From NCBI GenBank assembly GCA_038230415.1, contig JBBRNH010000020.1, positions 1-64,000 on the forward strand: 64,000 nt of DNA, given 5' to 3'. Positions 41,348 to 50,293 of this stretch are shown here, one piece after another. The stretch comes from JBBRNH01 sp038230415 (GTDB taxonomy: Bacteria > Bacteroidota > Bacteroidia > Cytophagales > Spirosomataceae). The notes under the pieces are model-generated. The model searched no databases. It was given only the letters and a program-made list of their open reading frames with translations, and was not told the origin of the DNA. The translations under genes and the position numbers were made by a program. Positions within the stretch are counted from its first letter, which is position 1, and each line of letters begins with the position of its first letter.

Positions 41348-44300
41348 TTATAACCCCAGCCTGACCTTGCCCCCCGTGGCAAACAAGAGTTTACCCCCCG
41401 ATCCATAGCTGATTTTCAGCGCGTTACCGATTACGCCCCCACCCACACCAATAACGTGACGGATCGTTACGGCATCGGTATTGGTTGGTACTCGGTTACA
41501 CGACCAAACTGTGGGGTCGTTCCAGACACCGGCTTTGGTCGTGGTCATGGCCGGGCAGTACGTGCCAGACATGGTAAAATCATTACCCGCCACGTATCCC
41601 GCCCCGACCGCTGCCGCACAGACCATGCGGAGTTGCCATTCATAGCTGGTTCCTGCGTTCAGGTCCGTGATGGCGTAGGTAGTGACACCGGCTGTGGTGG
41701 TGGCACTGCTCCAGGCAGTGGTGCCAATGGCCCGCCAGCGAATTTCGGTCGGTGCGGTGGCCGGTGTCATGGTCCAGGTGGCCGTTACGGACGTTGCCGC
41801 CGGGGTGCCGATGCTGAGATTCGTAATCGTGGGCAAGGGACTGTCAAATTCATACGCACCCATGTCCACCGTGCCACCGGCATAAAAACGGGAGTTCCCG
41901 GCAATGTCGGTGGCAACGCCCGTTGCGGTTATGGCTGAGTTTAGCCCGGCGTTGATGGCGGGTGAACAGGCGGACAATTGTATACTGTTATAGCTGGCGA
42001 AGGGAGAATTAACGCCTGAAATGGTGAGATTGCCTGGCCCACTGACATACCCTGTGACCGAAGCCTCGAATAAACAGTAAGTGGCAAAAACGGAACCGGA
42101 TTCAAAACTGAAAAATGTGTTGTCCCCGCCAGTATTATAGAACACACAGTTGGTCAGGGTGGTGCTGGTGATGCCCGAACTACTATTATTGTCATTAAAC
42201 ACGGCTGCTCCGCCCCCGCCGGTATAATTGCCCAGGAACGAGCAGTTGATAAAAACGGGTCTGCTGCTGCCCCCGGTAATCCGGTTGTTATACACCGCCC
42301 CGCCATACGCTCCGGCTGAATTGTTTTGAAACCCGCAATTGATTACCGTGGGGCTGCTGCTGCCCGACGTGCTGCCAACGTTGGCAATGGCTCCTCCGCT
42401 TCCGCCATAGTTATCCATAAACAGGCAGTTACGAATGGTGGGGCTGCATACCTGCCCGTTGTTGGCACGGTTGTAGATTCCCCCGCCAGAGGTATACCCG
42501 CTGGACCCACCATCGGCATTTCCGCCCGTAATGACAAAGCCATCCAGAATAGCTGTGCTAGTAAGGCCAGACGGGTTTTCGATTACGTGGTAGCTGTTGT
42601 CGCTCGTTAGCGCGGTTGAACTAATGTTGCCGCTCAACGTACTACTCAACGGAGTTCTGACATCGGGGCTGCCTCCCGTGCCGGCAAAGCCGCCGAGGAT
42701 AGTTACCCCGTTTTTCATGGCAAAACTGATGCTGCGGGCTGTGGTGCTGGCGGTCGGCGTTCCGGTGGGTTTATACATTCCAACCGCTACCCAGATTGCT
42801 GTCAGGCTGTTGCCACAGGTCGGGTTCAGGGCCGATTGCAGGTCTGTAAACGCATCGGCCCAGCTTAGACCCGTATTGGCCCCGGTGGCTCCGGCCCGCA
42901 CGTAAAGCCTGGTGGGAAAGGCACTGAACTCATACGCGCCCATGTCGATGCGTCCGTTCGCTATCCGGGGGTTGCCCGCCAGGTCGGTTCCAGTGGTCAA
43001 ATTGTAGAATGAGTCTCCGGCATCAATAGCCGGAGAACACGGTGCTAACTGGGTAGTGACCGTACTGGCAAAGGGCGACATGATGGTGGTGATGTTGCCA
43101 GGCGTGTTGATGTTCACACCCGCTGCCGTCACTGCCGATGGCTCGAAGAGCGAGTAGCTGGCAAACAGGCTGGCCGAACCCTGATTGAAAAAGGTGTTGC
43201 TGCCCCCATTGCCAAACAACACACAATTGATCAGGCTGGGGCTGCTGCTCCCCTTATTGTATATGGCTCCGGCAAAAGAAGCGGTGTTGTTTTGGAACGA
43301 ACAGCTAAAGAGTTGTGGATTGGCGGTGCCCGTTTCGCCATCATTGAGCATGGCCCCGCCGTAGGCAGCACTGTTGTTTTGAAAGACGCAATTGATAATA
43401 TCGGGGCTACCATTGTTATAGATACCTCCTCCGCTAAGGGCCGAATTAGCGTGAAACAAACAGTTGCGTAAGACCGGGCTGGAATCCTGCCCATTGTACA
43501 TCCCTCCGCCGTATTCGCTATCAGAAGCACCACCCGTAATCACAAAGCCATCCAGAATAGCGGTGCTGGTGAGTCCTGCCGGGTTTACGATGACATGGTA
43601 GCTGTTGTCGGTGGTGCTGTTGGGGTCGCCAATATTGCCGCTCAGGGTAGTACTCAGCGGTGTCCGGGCATCGGGGCTGGCTCCCGTACCCGCATAGCCG
43701 CCTGTAATGGTGACTCCATTTTTCATGGCAAAACTGATGGTACGGTCTGCGCCGGTTGTTGGCTTGTAGAGACCTGTTTTCACGAAAACCCAATCACCCG
43801 CTTGGCTGATGTCAATGGCCCCACGAAGATCGGCGGTGGCCGATGCCCAACTCGTTGCGCTGGCCGGGTTGGTGTTGGTGCCAGCCTGAGAGACATAGCG
43901 CGTTGTGACTACATTGAGTTGATAATCTTCGGTTTCGCCATCGTCGTAGTTGTTGCACGGACCAGCGGGTACGTTTAGATACGATGATGCAATTCGCAAC
44001 GGCAACCCGCCCGGCGTGGTACCAACCGGGATGGTCAGGTTACCCGAAAAAGTCGTTGTCAGCGTAGCCGCCGGGGTCTGAAACAATTTTTCGCCCGCAT
44101 CGCCGAAAGAGCCATTGCGGTTCAGGTCGGCCCAGATTGTGATACCAACCTGATTACCAAGCAGTGTTCCCGAAAACGAGTAGGCCTGGCCCGGCAGAAC
44201 AGTAGGCAACGTATTATAATACGCACTGTATCCGACGGTGCCGCTGGCGCAGCCTGTGTTTTGGCTCAGAACAACATTGTTTATCGTGAACCCGTCGAAA

Positions 44301-45562
44301 CCAACGGCACGGGTACAGCCATAAACAAACACCGGACGGCAGATTACCGCGCTGATATTGCCCGTGCTGTTGGAAGGCCTCACCCGGTAATACACCGCGC
44401 CATTGGCCGGGGCTTCATTGTCAGTAAACGTAGTGACGTTTGGGGCCACACCACCGATGGGCGTAAAGCCGCCGGTGGACGAGGTGGTTGAGCGTTCGAT
44501 AAAATAACCCATTTCATTAGTAGCGTTATCCTGCCAGGTAATTACCATTGTATTTCCTGCTCGGGTAGCCACCACATCAGTCGGCGCATTGATATTGGTA
44601 GAAGGATAGTTGAGCGAGTAGGCCGTGTGGCCCTGCCGGGTAGCCAGGCCCGCATCAATGCGGTCGTACTGACCGGGGGTGAAGTGGTCCCGGCAGGCAG
44701 TGGAGTTATAATAGGACATCAGGTTTGTTACATCGGGAGAGAAGCTCGCTCCATTGGCATCCTGACAGTTGCCCGTGTACGCATCGCAACCATTCTGATT
44801 GGTAACAGAAAAGCCCGGATAACTCCTGCCGGGGTCGGCTGGGGTGTCGCAAACGAGGTCACCGGCAATATCGCAGTTTTTTCCTGCCCCCCTCGTTACT
44901 AATTCGTCGGTTGCAGCATCAGTTCCGAACGTGTGAATCAGGTTAAAGTTATGTCCCAGTTCATGCGGCATGGTGCCGCTGCCGAGGTAGTAAGTATCTA
45001 AGGTGCCTTTGAGAAACATCCGGGTCGAGTACAGCGCATTATCCGGGAAATAGGCGTACCCGTTGTTGGGCATCCCCTGAGTGAAATAGGCATTCATGGC
45101 ATTGCTGGCATCGCGCGGGTTGGCTATCGCGTTTTCAGTGGCACTCAGGCCATCGAAGTTGGTAAACCAGGTGTCGTTGTCCACGTAATCAGGCGATGTA
45201 CCAGCCAGATAAAACTGGATTCCCAAGCCATTCTGCAAATAACGGCGGTTGGTAAGGGCCATCACGGTATTGAGTTGACTCATTGTGAAACCGCCCGTGC
45301 CGTTACTCCGCCGGAGAATGTGGGGCCGAATTGGCACGTAGGTAATCACCGTGGCCTTGCCCTGCGTGGCGCGTTTGGTTTTCAGGGCAAAGGCGGCTTC
45401 GGCTTCGAGAGCCTGCCGCTGGGCGGGGGCCAGTTCTTCGGTGCCGCACAGCAGGGGCTGGGTAGGTTTGGTGGTCTGGGCCAGAGCCGGGACAACAGCA
45501 CCCAGCCACAACAGGAGCAGAAAACAGGCCGTAGCCATTGAGCGTGTAACGATTTTTTTCAT
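41348..45562 (-). CDS. Secreted M43-type metalloprotease with GEVED and duplicated beta-helix modules
   Basis: A 1404-residue exoprotein. I chose the ATG at 45560-45562, since it begins a signal peptide (MKKIVTRSMATACFLLLLWL to ALAQ); the frame stays open upstream without one. The catalytic domain has HELGHNFNLIH near residue 200, with the Met-turn candidate NLMSYYN, as in pappalysin-like M43 proteases. A fibronectin III-like domain and a GEVED-type domain (FQTPAATLTTTF region, NYDDGETEDYQ) follow. Then come two ~300-residue parallel beta-helix modules, each starting with SFAMKNGVTI and containing STAILDGFVITGG. The end (GVWNDPTVWSCNRVPT to GKVRLGL) is not a standard T9SS domain. Confidence 0.85.
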   Translation of the reverse strand: MKKIVTRSMATACFLLLLWLGAVVPALAQTTKPTQPLLCGTEELAPAQRQALEAEAAFALKTKRATQGKATVITYVPIRPHILRRSNGTGGFTMSQLNTVMALTNRRYLQNGLGIQFYLAGTSPDYVDNDTWFTNFDGLSATENAIANPRDASNAMNAYFTQGMPNNGYAYFPDNALYSTRMFLKGTLDTYYLGSGTMPHELGHNFNLIHTFGTDAATDELVTRGAGKNCDIAGDLVCDTPADPGRSYPGFSVTNQNGCDAYTGNCQDANGASFSPDVTNLMSYYNSTACRDHFTPGQYDRIDAGLATRQGHTAYSLNYPSTNINAPTDVVATRAGNTMVITWQDNATNEMGYFIERSTTSSTGGFTPIGGVAPNVTTFTDNEAPANGAVYYRVRPSNSTGNISAVICRPVFVYGCTRAVGFDGFTINNVVLSQNTGCASGTVGYSAYYNTLPTVLPGQAYSFSGTLLGNQVGITIWADLNRNGSFGDAGEKLFQTPAATLTTTFSGNLTIPVGTTPGGLPLRIASSYLNVPAGPCNNYDDGETEDYQLNVVTTRYVSQAGTNTNPASATSWASATADLRGAIDISQAGDWVFVKTGLYKPTTGADRTISFAMKNGVTITGGYAGTGASPDARTPLSTTLSGNIGDPNSTTDNSYHVIVNPAGLTSTAILDGFVITGGASDSEYGGGMYNGQDSSPVLRNCLFHANSALSGGGIYNNGSPDIINCVFQNNSAAYGGAMLNDGETGTANPQLFSCSFQNNTASFAGAIYNKGSSSPSLINCVLFGNGGSNTFFNQGSASLFASYSLFEPSAVTAAGVNINTPGNITTIMSPFASTVTTQLAPCSPAIDAGDSFYNLTTGTDLAGNPRIANGRIDMGAYEFSAFPTRLYVRAGATGANTGLSWADAFTDLQSALNPTCGNSLTAIWVAVGMYKPTGTPTASTTARSISFAMKNGVTILGGFAGTGGSPDVRTPLSSTLSGNISSTALTSDNSYHVIENPSGLTSTAILDGFVITGGNADGGSSGYTSGGGIYNRANNGQVCSPTIRNCLFMDNYGGSGGAIANVGSTSGSSSPTVINCGFQNNSAGAYGGAVYNNRITGGSSRPVFINCSFLGNYTGGGGAAVFNDNNSSSGITSTTLTNCVFYNTGGDNTFFSFESGSVFATYCLFEASVTGYVSGPGNLTISGVNSPFASYNSIQLSACSPAINAGLNSAITATGVATDIAGNSRFYAGGTVDMGAYEFDSPLPTITNLSIGTPAATSVTATWTMTPATAPTEIRWRAIGTTAWSSATTTAGVTTYAITDLNAGTSYEWQLRMVCAAAVGAGYVAGNDFTMSGTYCPAMTTTKAGVWNDPTVWSCNRVPTNTDAVTIRHVIGVGGGVIGNALKISYGSGGKLLFATGGKVRLGL

Positions 45563-45673
45563 GGTAAGCCGAGGATTGATTTGACAGGCAGCATTGGAAC
45601 GATAGCGGTTGAAACAGTATAGATAGCCGCTGTTTTGCCGGGTCAAAGGTTGGGTTTGGCCCGCCGTTGAGCA

Positions 45674-45713
45674 TTCAGATTGGGGACATTCTCGTTCAGA
45701 TTGGGGACATTCT
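45674..45713. repeat. Two 19-bp direct repeats with 21-bp period
   Basis: TTCAGATTGGGGACATTCT occurs at 45674-45692 and again, identical, at 45695-45713. The period equals two helical turns. It lies between the sensor-kinase terminator and the M43 protease start, about 110-150 nt upstream of the latter. It could be a regulator-binding site or the remnant end of an IS21-like element, whose ends carry such repeats. Confidence 0.6.
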
Positions 45714-45726
45714 GGCCCTAAAATCA

Positions 45727-45753
45727 AAAAAACGCCCGATTTGAGCGTTTTTT
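45727..45753 (-). terminator. Intrinsic terminator of the sensor kinase gene
   Basis: AAAAAACGC (45727-45735) pairs with GCGTTTTTT (45745-45753). On the minus strand the stem is followed by TGATTT. It lies about 90 nt after the kinase stop at 45841. Confidence 0.7.
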
Positions 45754-45840
45754 GTGACTTGAGCATCAACGGAATGAACTGCGGCTGCCGACGCTGCTCC
45801 GTTATGTCCTGCGCCGGTGCAGTTTCAGAGTTCTGGTAAC

Positions 45841-48800
45841 TCAGCCAATTTTTACCCGGCTTCCCGCAAACTCGGTGGGCGTTTTCTGGTAGAAGTCTTT
45901 GAATACAATGCTGAAGTGCGACGGCGTGTTGAACCCTACCAGATCAGCGGTTTCGGCCACGTTATGGCCCGCCCGCAGCAACTCAGCCGCACGTCGCAGC
46001 CGGTATTGCCGGATCAAATCGGCGGGTGGCAACTGAATCAGGCTCTGTACTTTTCGGTACAGCGTTTTGCGGCTCATGGCGAGTTGGTCGGCTAACCAGT
46101 CCACGCTGATTGTGGGATCATCGAGATGCTGATCTAAGGTTTCATAAATCCGCCGGAGAAATGGGTCAGGCGAAGCGTCGCCCGGAAAATCCATTGCAAC
46201 GCCGACTTCGCCCGGCAACGCTTCGGGTATAGGCAGAGCAGCGGGCAGGGCGAACTGCTGCCGGTAATGCTCGCCCAATTTCTGCTGCCGGGTTGTCAGG
46301 TTGTGCAGCCGCAGGTGTAGTTCGGCTACGCTGAACGGCTTGGTCAGGTAATCGTCGGCCCCGCGCTGCAAGCCTTCCATCCGGCTCGGTTGGGCGGTTT
46401 TGGCCGTTAGCATCACCACCGCAATGTGATCGGTATCGGGGTTTTCTTTGATGAGCCGGGTCAGTTGGTAGCCATCCATACGGGGCATCATCACGTCGGT
46501 CAGCACAATATCGGGCAGTTCGGCCCGGGCAATGGCCCAGCCCGCAACCCCGTCAGCGGCCTGAAAAACAGTGTATGCCGCCGACAGCTCACCCACCAGA
46601 AACGCCCGCAGTTCGTGGTTGTCTTCCACAATCAAAATCCGGGAAACAGACTGATTATCAACTGAATGTTCGTTAAGAGCAGCCGGAACCGACGAAACGA
46701 ATGGCGATGCGTCGCCCGGAGAAAAAACAATCGGCAACGCGTCGCCCGGTTCCGGCACCCGCCAGTTAATTTTCGGGGTATCAACCGTTGCCGACACGGG
46801 CAGCACCGGCAGCATCAGCCGACAGGTTGTTCCCACGCCCAATGCACTCTCCACCGCAATGGTGCCGCCCAGCAACCCAACCAATTCGTTGACCAACGCC
46901 AGCCCAATGCCGGTGCCTTCATATGCGCGGGTATTCGATGCGTCGGCTTGATAAAAGCGGTCGAAAATATGGGGCAGGTGTTCCGGAGCAATCCCGATAC
47001 CCGAATCAGCCAGTTCGATATGCACACCCGTTACCTCGCCAGCCGCCAGCACGGGCATAATAGTGAGCGTTACATGACCGCCCGATGTGGTGAATTTCAG
47101 GGCGTTCGCCAATAGATTCGACAGAATTTTTTCCCACTTATCGGCATCGAATAGGTGTTCCTGCTGTGGCAAATCAGCCACGACGCACGTCAGCGTTACG
47201 CCGTTCTGCGTTGCCGACCGCTGGAAAACAGCCATCGTTTGCCGGATAAAGTCGGCCACGTTGCCCTGCACGGGCGAAACGGCCATGTAGTGGCTTTCTA
47301 ATTTCGAGAGGTCGAGCAACTGATTGATGAGCCGCAGGAGCTGGCCGGCGTTGCGCTGCACGGTTGTCAGCATCGGGCGGTCGAACCGGCTATCCTGCAA
47401 TAGTTTCTCCACCGGCGAGATAATCAGCGACAACGGTGTGCGGAACTCGTGGGTGAGGTTGGTTACGAAGCGCGACTTTACCTGATCGAGTTCCTGTAGT
47501 TGGTTGGCCTGTTGACGGAGTTTTTGCGTCCGTTCGGCCACCTGCTGTTCTAACGCTTCGTTTTGCCGGGCCAGGATTTGCTGCTGTTCCTGCTGTTGGG
47601 CCAGATTCCGGGCCGAAAGGGTTTCTACATCCTGAAGCCGGGCCACGAGTTGCCGGTTTATCCAGCCGTGTTCTAAGGCGAGCCGAAGCGACAGCGTGAG
47701 CGGGATACACAGAAAAGCCATCATAAAGAGCGAATGATACAGCCATTCGTTACCCCCAAATGAGACGTTCAGGGCCGACATCAGCGAGAACCCGACCAAC
47801 ACGCCTAAGTTGCAGAAAACCCCAACCGCAACGATGCGGGAACCTAAGAGTTTGCGCCGGGTAGCCACTACCGACAGCCGGAGGAGTTCGAGTTGAAGGT
47901 AATACGAAAAAACAACGTAAGCCCACTGATAATCAGCCGGAAACGGAATAAACCGATGCCCGACACTGCCGATAGCCAGCCAGAAAAACCACCCCTTGCG
48001 AAAATTGAACAGACTGTAAAACGTCAGAATCGCAATGCACGGAACCCCGGCATCAATCATCGAGATATAGTGCAACACCATTCGCAGGTCCATCGAATGG
48101 GCAGCACTGTTCATGGTCTTGGCTAAAAATGCCAGGCTCAGAATCAGGTACATAGCCGCAGCATAACCGTTGGCGCGTTGGGTACGGTACGCAAAAAACA
48201 GGCTCAGGTGCAGGATAAAGAGGATTAATGAGATGCCGATTTTGACCGTATCCAAATAGGCTGCCTGCAACGAGATCGGCAAGACAGCCGGTAGTGCCGT
48301 TGCCGAAAACAGCCTGAACTGAACGGCAGCAGCATCCCAGCGGAGGTAGGTTCTGTTATAATCTAAACCCGGTTCACAGGCAAACCGCACCGCCAATATG
48401 TGTTCGGAAGCGGGCCGGAGGGGCAAACTGAAAGCAGCATTGGGATTATAGGCCCGCACATAATCAGGATTGGTACTGACCGTGCCGAAGCGATACAACA
48501 ACTGCCCGTCTAAGTACACCTCCGAGGCCACCGACTGAAACGCATACAGCATCGTTGGCGGCAGCCGGTCTCCGGTTGTTATGTGCAGCCGCAGCCAGCC
48601 GATACCGGCCCGTTGCAGTTGCGGCAAATCCCGGATATCTTTCGTTGGGTCAATGCTATCCCACTGACGGTCATCGAGTTGCGGATTATCTCCGTTGGGG
48701 TCGTTGCCGGGCCGGAACCGCCAGTCTGTCAGCAGCAATCCATCGCCGGGTAGCTCCGTGAGCGAAACTACAGCCGATGGAATCTGAGCAGATGCCATCG

Positions 48801-48888
48801 GAAGAAACAGAATCAGGATCAGGCCATAAAGCAAGCGGGTAAATGCCCGGCATAGATTGGTACAGATGCGTTGCGGTAGGGTAAGCAC
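45841..48888 (-). CDS. Hybrid two-component sensor kinase with 7TM input, receiver and AraC output
   Basis: About 1015 residues. The start is uncertain: GTG at 48888 gives the best signal peptide (hydrophobic run ending SASAQ-like MASAQ); TTG at 48924 would overlap the DUF389 stop. Domains: 7TMR-DISM-type periplasmic domain (about 40-180), seven membrane segments (about 190-400), coiled coil, HisKA with THEFRTPLSLIIS (about 480), HATPase with ILSNLLANALKFT (about 590) and ADSGIGIAPEHLPHIFDRF, receiver with DIVLTDVMMPRMDGY (about 796) and KPFS, and an AraC domain (about 905-1010). It is a one-protein signalling pathway. Both linkers around the receiver contain short palindromic repeats. Confidence 0.9.
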   Translation of the reverse strand: MLTLPQRICTNLCRAFTRLLYGLILILFLPMASAQIPSAVVSLTELPGDGLLLTDWRFRPGNDPNGDNPQLDDRQWDSIDPTKDIRDLPQLQRAGIGWLRLHITTGDRLPPTMLYAFQSVASEVYLDGQLLYRFGTVSTNPDYVRAYNPNAAFSLPLRPASEHILAVRFACEPGLDYNRTYLRWDAAAVQFRLFSATALPAVLPISLQAAYLDTVKIGISLILFILHLSLFFAYRTQRANGYAAAMYLILSLAFLAKTMNSAAHSMDLRMVLHYISMIDAGVPCIAILTFYSLFNFRKGWFFWLAIGSVGHRFIPFPADYQWAYVVFSYYLQLELLRLSVVATRRKLLGSRIVAVGVFCNLGVLVGFSLMSALNVSFGGNEWLYHSLFMMAFLCIPLTLSLRLALEHGWINRQLVARLQDVETLSARNLAQQQEQQQILARQNEALEQQVAERTQKLRQQANQLQELDQVKSRFVTNLTHEFRTPLSLIISPVEKLLQDSRFDRPMLTTVQRNAGQLLRLINQLLDLSKLESHYMAVSPVQGNVADFIRQTMAVFQRSATQNGVTLTCVVADLPQQEHLFDADKWEKILSNLLANALKFTTSGGHVTLTIMPVLAAGEVTGVHIELADSGIGIAPEHLPHIFDRFYQADASNTRAYEGTGIGLALVNELVGLLGGTIAVESALGVGTTCRLMLPVLPVSATVDTPKINWRVPEPGDALPIVFSPGDASPFVSSVPAALNEHSVDNQSVSRILIVEDNHELRAFLVGELSAAYTVFQAADGVAGWAIARAELPDIVLTDVMMPRMDGYQLTRLIKENPDTDHIAVVMLTAKTAQPSRMEGLQRGADDYLTKPFSVAELHLRLHNLTTRQQKLGEHYRQQFALPAALPIPEALPGEVGVAMDFPGDASPDPFLRRIYETLDQHLDDPTISVDWLADQLAMSRKTLYRKVQSLIQLPPADLIRQYRLRRAAELLRAGHNVAETADLVGFNTPSHFSIVFKDFYQKTPTEFAGSRVKIG
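46169..46226. repeat. Short palindromic repeats in the receiver-AraC linker
   Basis: GGCGAAGCGTCGCCCGG at 46169-46185 and two partial, overlapping copies at 46201-46226 encode PGDASP- and PGEV-type peptides between the receiver and AraC domains. They match the copies at 46703-46749. Confidence 0.6.
46703..46749. repeat. Short palindromic repeats in the kinase-receiver linker
   Basis: GGCGATGCGTCGCCCGG (46703-46719) and GGCAACGCGTCGCCCGG (46733-46749) lie 30 bp apart in the linker after the HATPase domain. They encode GDASP and GDALP. The core GGCRACGCGTYGCC is palindromic. Confidence 0.65.
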
Positions 48889-48916
48889 GGCTAAAACTAC
48901 CGATAAAAACCCAAGT

Positions 48917-49843
48917 TCATTCAACGGGCTGACGCTGGTGGAAAAACCGTTGCTTGATCCAGAACACAACACTGCAACCGGCCAGAATCAAGCCAATGTC
49001 AACGCCAAAGCGCAGCAAACCGACCCCGGCCAGATCGAACCGCCCGCAGGCCAGCCCAACACCGACCACCGCAGCGGCATGAATCAGCACCATCGCAATT
49101 AACGCCCCGGCGATAACGCTCTTGCGAAACGAGGAGATAATCAGCCCGCCGGCCAACGCCCCGGACATGGACAGCAGCCAGTCGCCGAGGCCCGAATGAG
49201 CCATATGTTTCACTTCTTCGCTGTCCACAAAATCGTTGGTGCTGGTATTGCCCGTTGCCTGCATGAGCCAGAACGTCAGGGCCGAGGTCGCAATCAGCAC
49301 GGCATACCCCACCAGCGACGACAGCGCGTCTTTGCCAAACAATTCCCACCGGCGCAGCACCAAACCGAGCGACATACCGGCAATCGGCTCAAAACCCGGC
49401 GCGATAATGGCAGCCGCCACAAAAGGCATCGTTTGCGCCGTTGATTCGGCCAGGATACCGACCGTTGCCATGATGCCGCCTAACCCCATCAGCGAGATAA
49501 AGTTGATCGACAGCCGCCCCTGATGGCGCATCGTGGTCTCGATTTCTTCCCAGATGGCTTCGTCAATGTCATCTTCGAGTTTCTCGGCCTGATCGGGTTC
49601 AATCATGGCCTCGGTTATGGCGGTGGTAACGAGGTACGGCGACTCCCCGCAGTGGGTTGACACGATGGACAACACCTCGTCGGCTCCCCGGTTCAGGAGT
49701 TGCACCATGAGCAGGTCACCGGCTGGTTTTTTGGAACTGCCAACGCTGGCCGACAGCCCGATTACGTCTTTCCGTTTCAGGAGGTCTGAAACAATGGCCT
49801 GCGTTTTGTCGGCAGGAATCTGAATGTGAAATGTCCGGTGCAT
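48917..49843 (-). CDS. DUF389 (TIGR00341-type) membrane protein
   Basis: A 308-residue protein. The N-terminal ~85 residues are soluble (FHIQIPADKTQAIVSDLLKR) and six or so membrane segments follow. The family core is visible in FISLMGLGGIMATVGILAES, FVAAAIIAPGFEPIAGMSLG and LSMSGALAGGLIISS. DUF389 proteins are conserved but have no established function. The sensor-kinase gene begins right after or overlapping its stop, on the same strand, so the two are likely co-transcribed and may work together. No promoter box was found in the 49844-49930 gap. Confidence 0.88.
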   Translation of the reverse strand: MHRTFHIQIPADKTQAIVSDLLKRKDVIGLSASVGSSKKPAGDLLMVQLLNRGADEVLSIVSTHCGESPYLVTTAITEAMIEPDQAEKLEDDIDEAIWEEIETTMRHQGRLSINFISLMGLGGIMATVGILAESTAQTMPFVAAAIIAPGFEPIAGMSLGLVLRRWELFGKDALSSLVGYAVLIATSALTFWLMQATGNTSTNDFVDSEEVKHMAHSGLGDWLLSMSGALAGGLIISSFRKSVIAGALIAMVLIHAAAVVGVGLACGRFDLAGVGLLRFGVDIGLILAGCSVVFWIKQRFFHQRQPVE

Positions 49844-49930
49844 AACTGGTTTGTTCTAAACAAGCCAACTCATTGGCAGGGGAAAAAGTTAGAACATCGG
49901 TCTGTGTTGCCTGTGCAAAGTCTGTACTGC

Positions 49931-50053
49931 TCAGTTGAAAATCAGTAGGTGATAGCTATCCACAAAAAAGCCGAGGGCGCAGGCAATAACGGGCAACGTG
50001 AAGAGAACGCGGTTGGGGTTAGGGGCGGTGATTGGGTTAGTGGTGGTTTGCAT
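49931..50053 (-). pseudogene. N-terminal relic of a major facilitator transporter
   Basis: A 40-codon frame, MQTTTNPITAPNPNRV then LPVIACALGFFVDSYHLLIF, ending in TGA. The second part matches the first membrane helix of MFS transporters with the FxDxYDL-type motif, and resembles LPVIVAALGYFVDIYDLLLF in the intact transporter at 52116-53384. The rest of the gene is gone. The 49844-50293 gap otherwise holds only AT-rich sequence upstream of the fibre gene. Confidence 0.65.
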
Positions 50054-50293
50054 TGAGGTCAGGAGAGTGATGACACTATTTTTTGGGGAAACAGCCTTTT
50101 TTTGCGTAACAAAACCCGGTCAACCACCCGCTTCAAGGTGACTTATCGGTTTACTCACTCACTATTTTTACCACTCACGCGATAGATACTACCACTGGCT
50201 GGCTTCAGTGTAATAATGATTGGTAATTCATCAATTTTGAAGCGTCATCCGGTCGGGTGGTACTTTTTTATTCGCCTAAAACAGACAACGGCC

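Noticed and set aside
45563..45769. Extended N-terminus of the M43 protease
   Set aside because: The upstream residues lack a signal and run through the direct repeats and the kinase terminator; the ATG at 45562 begins a signal peptide.
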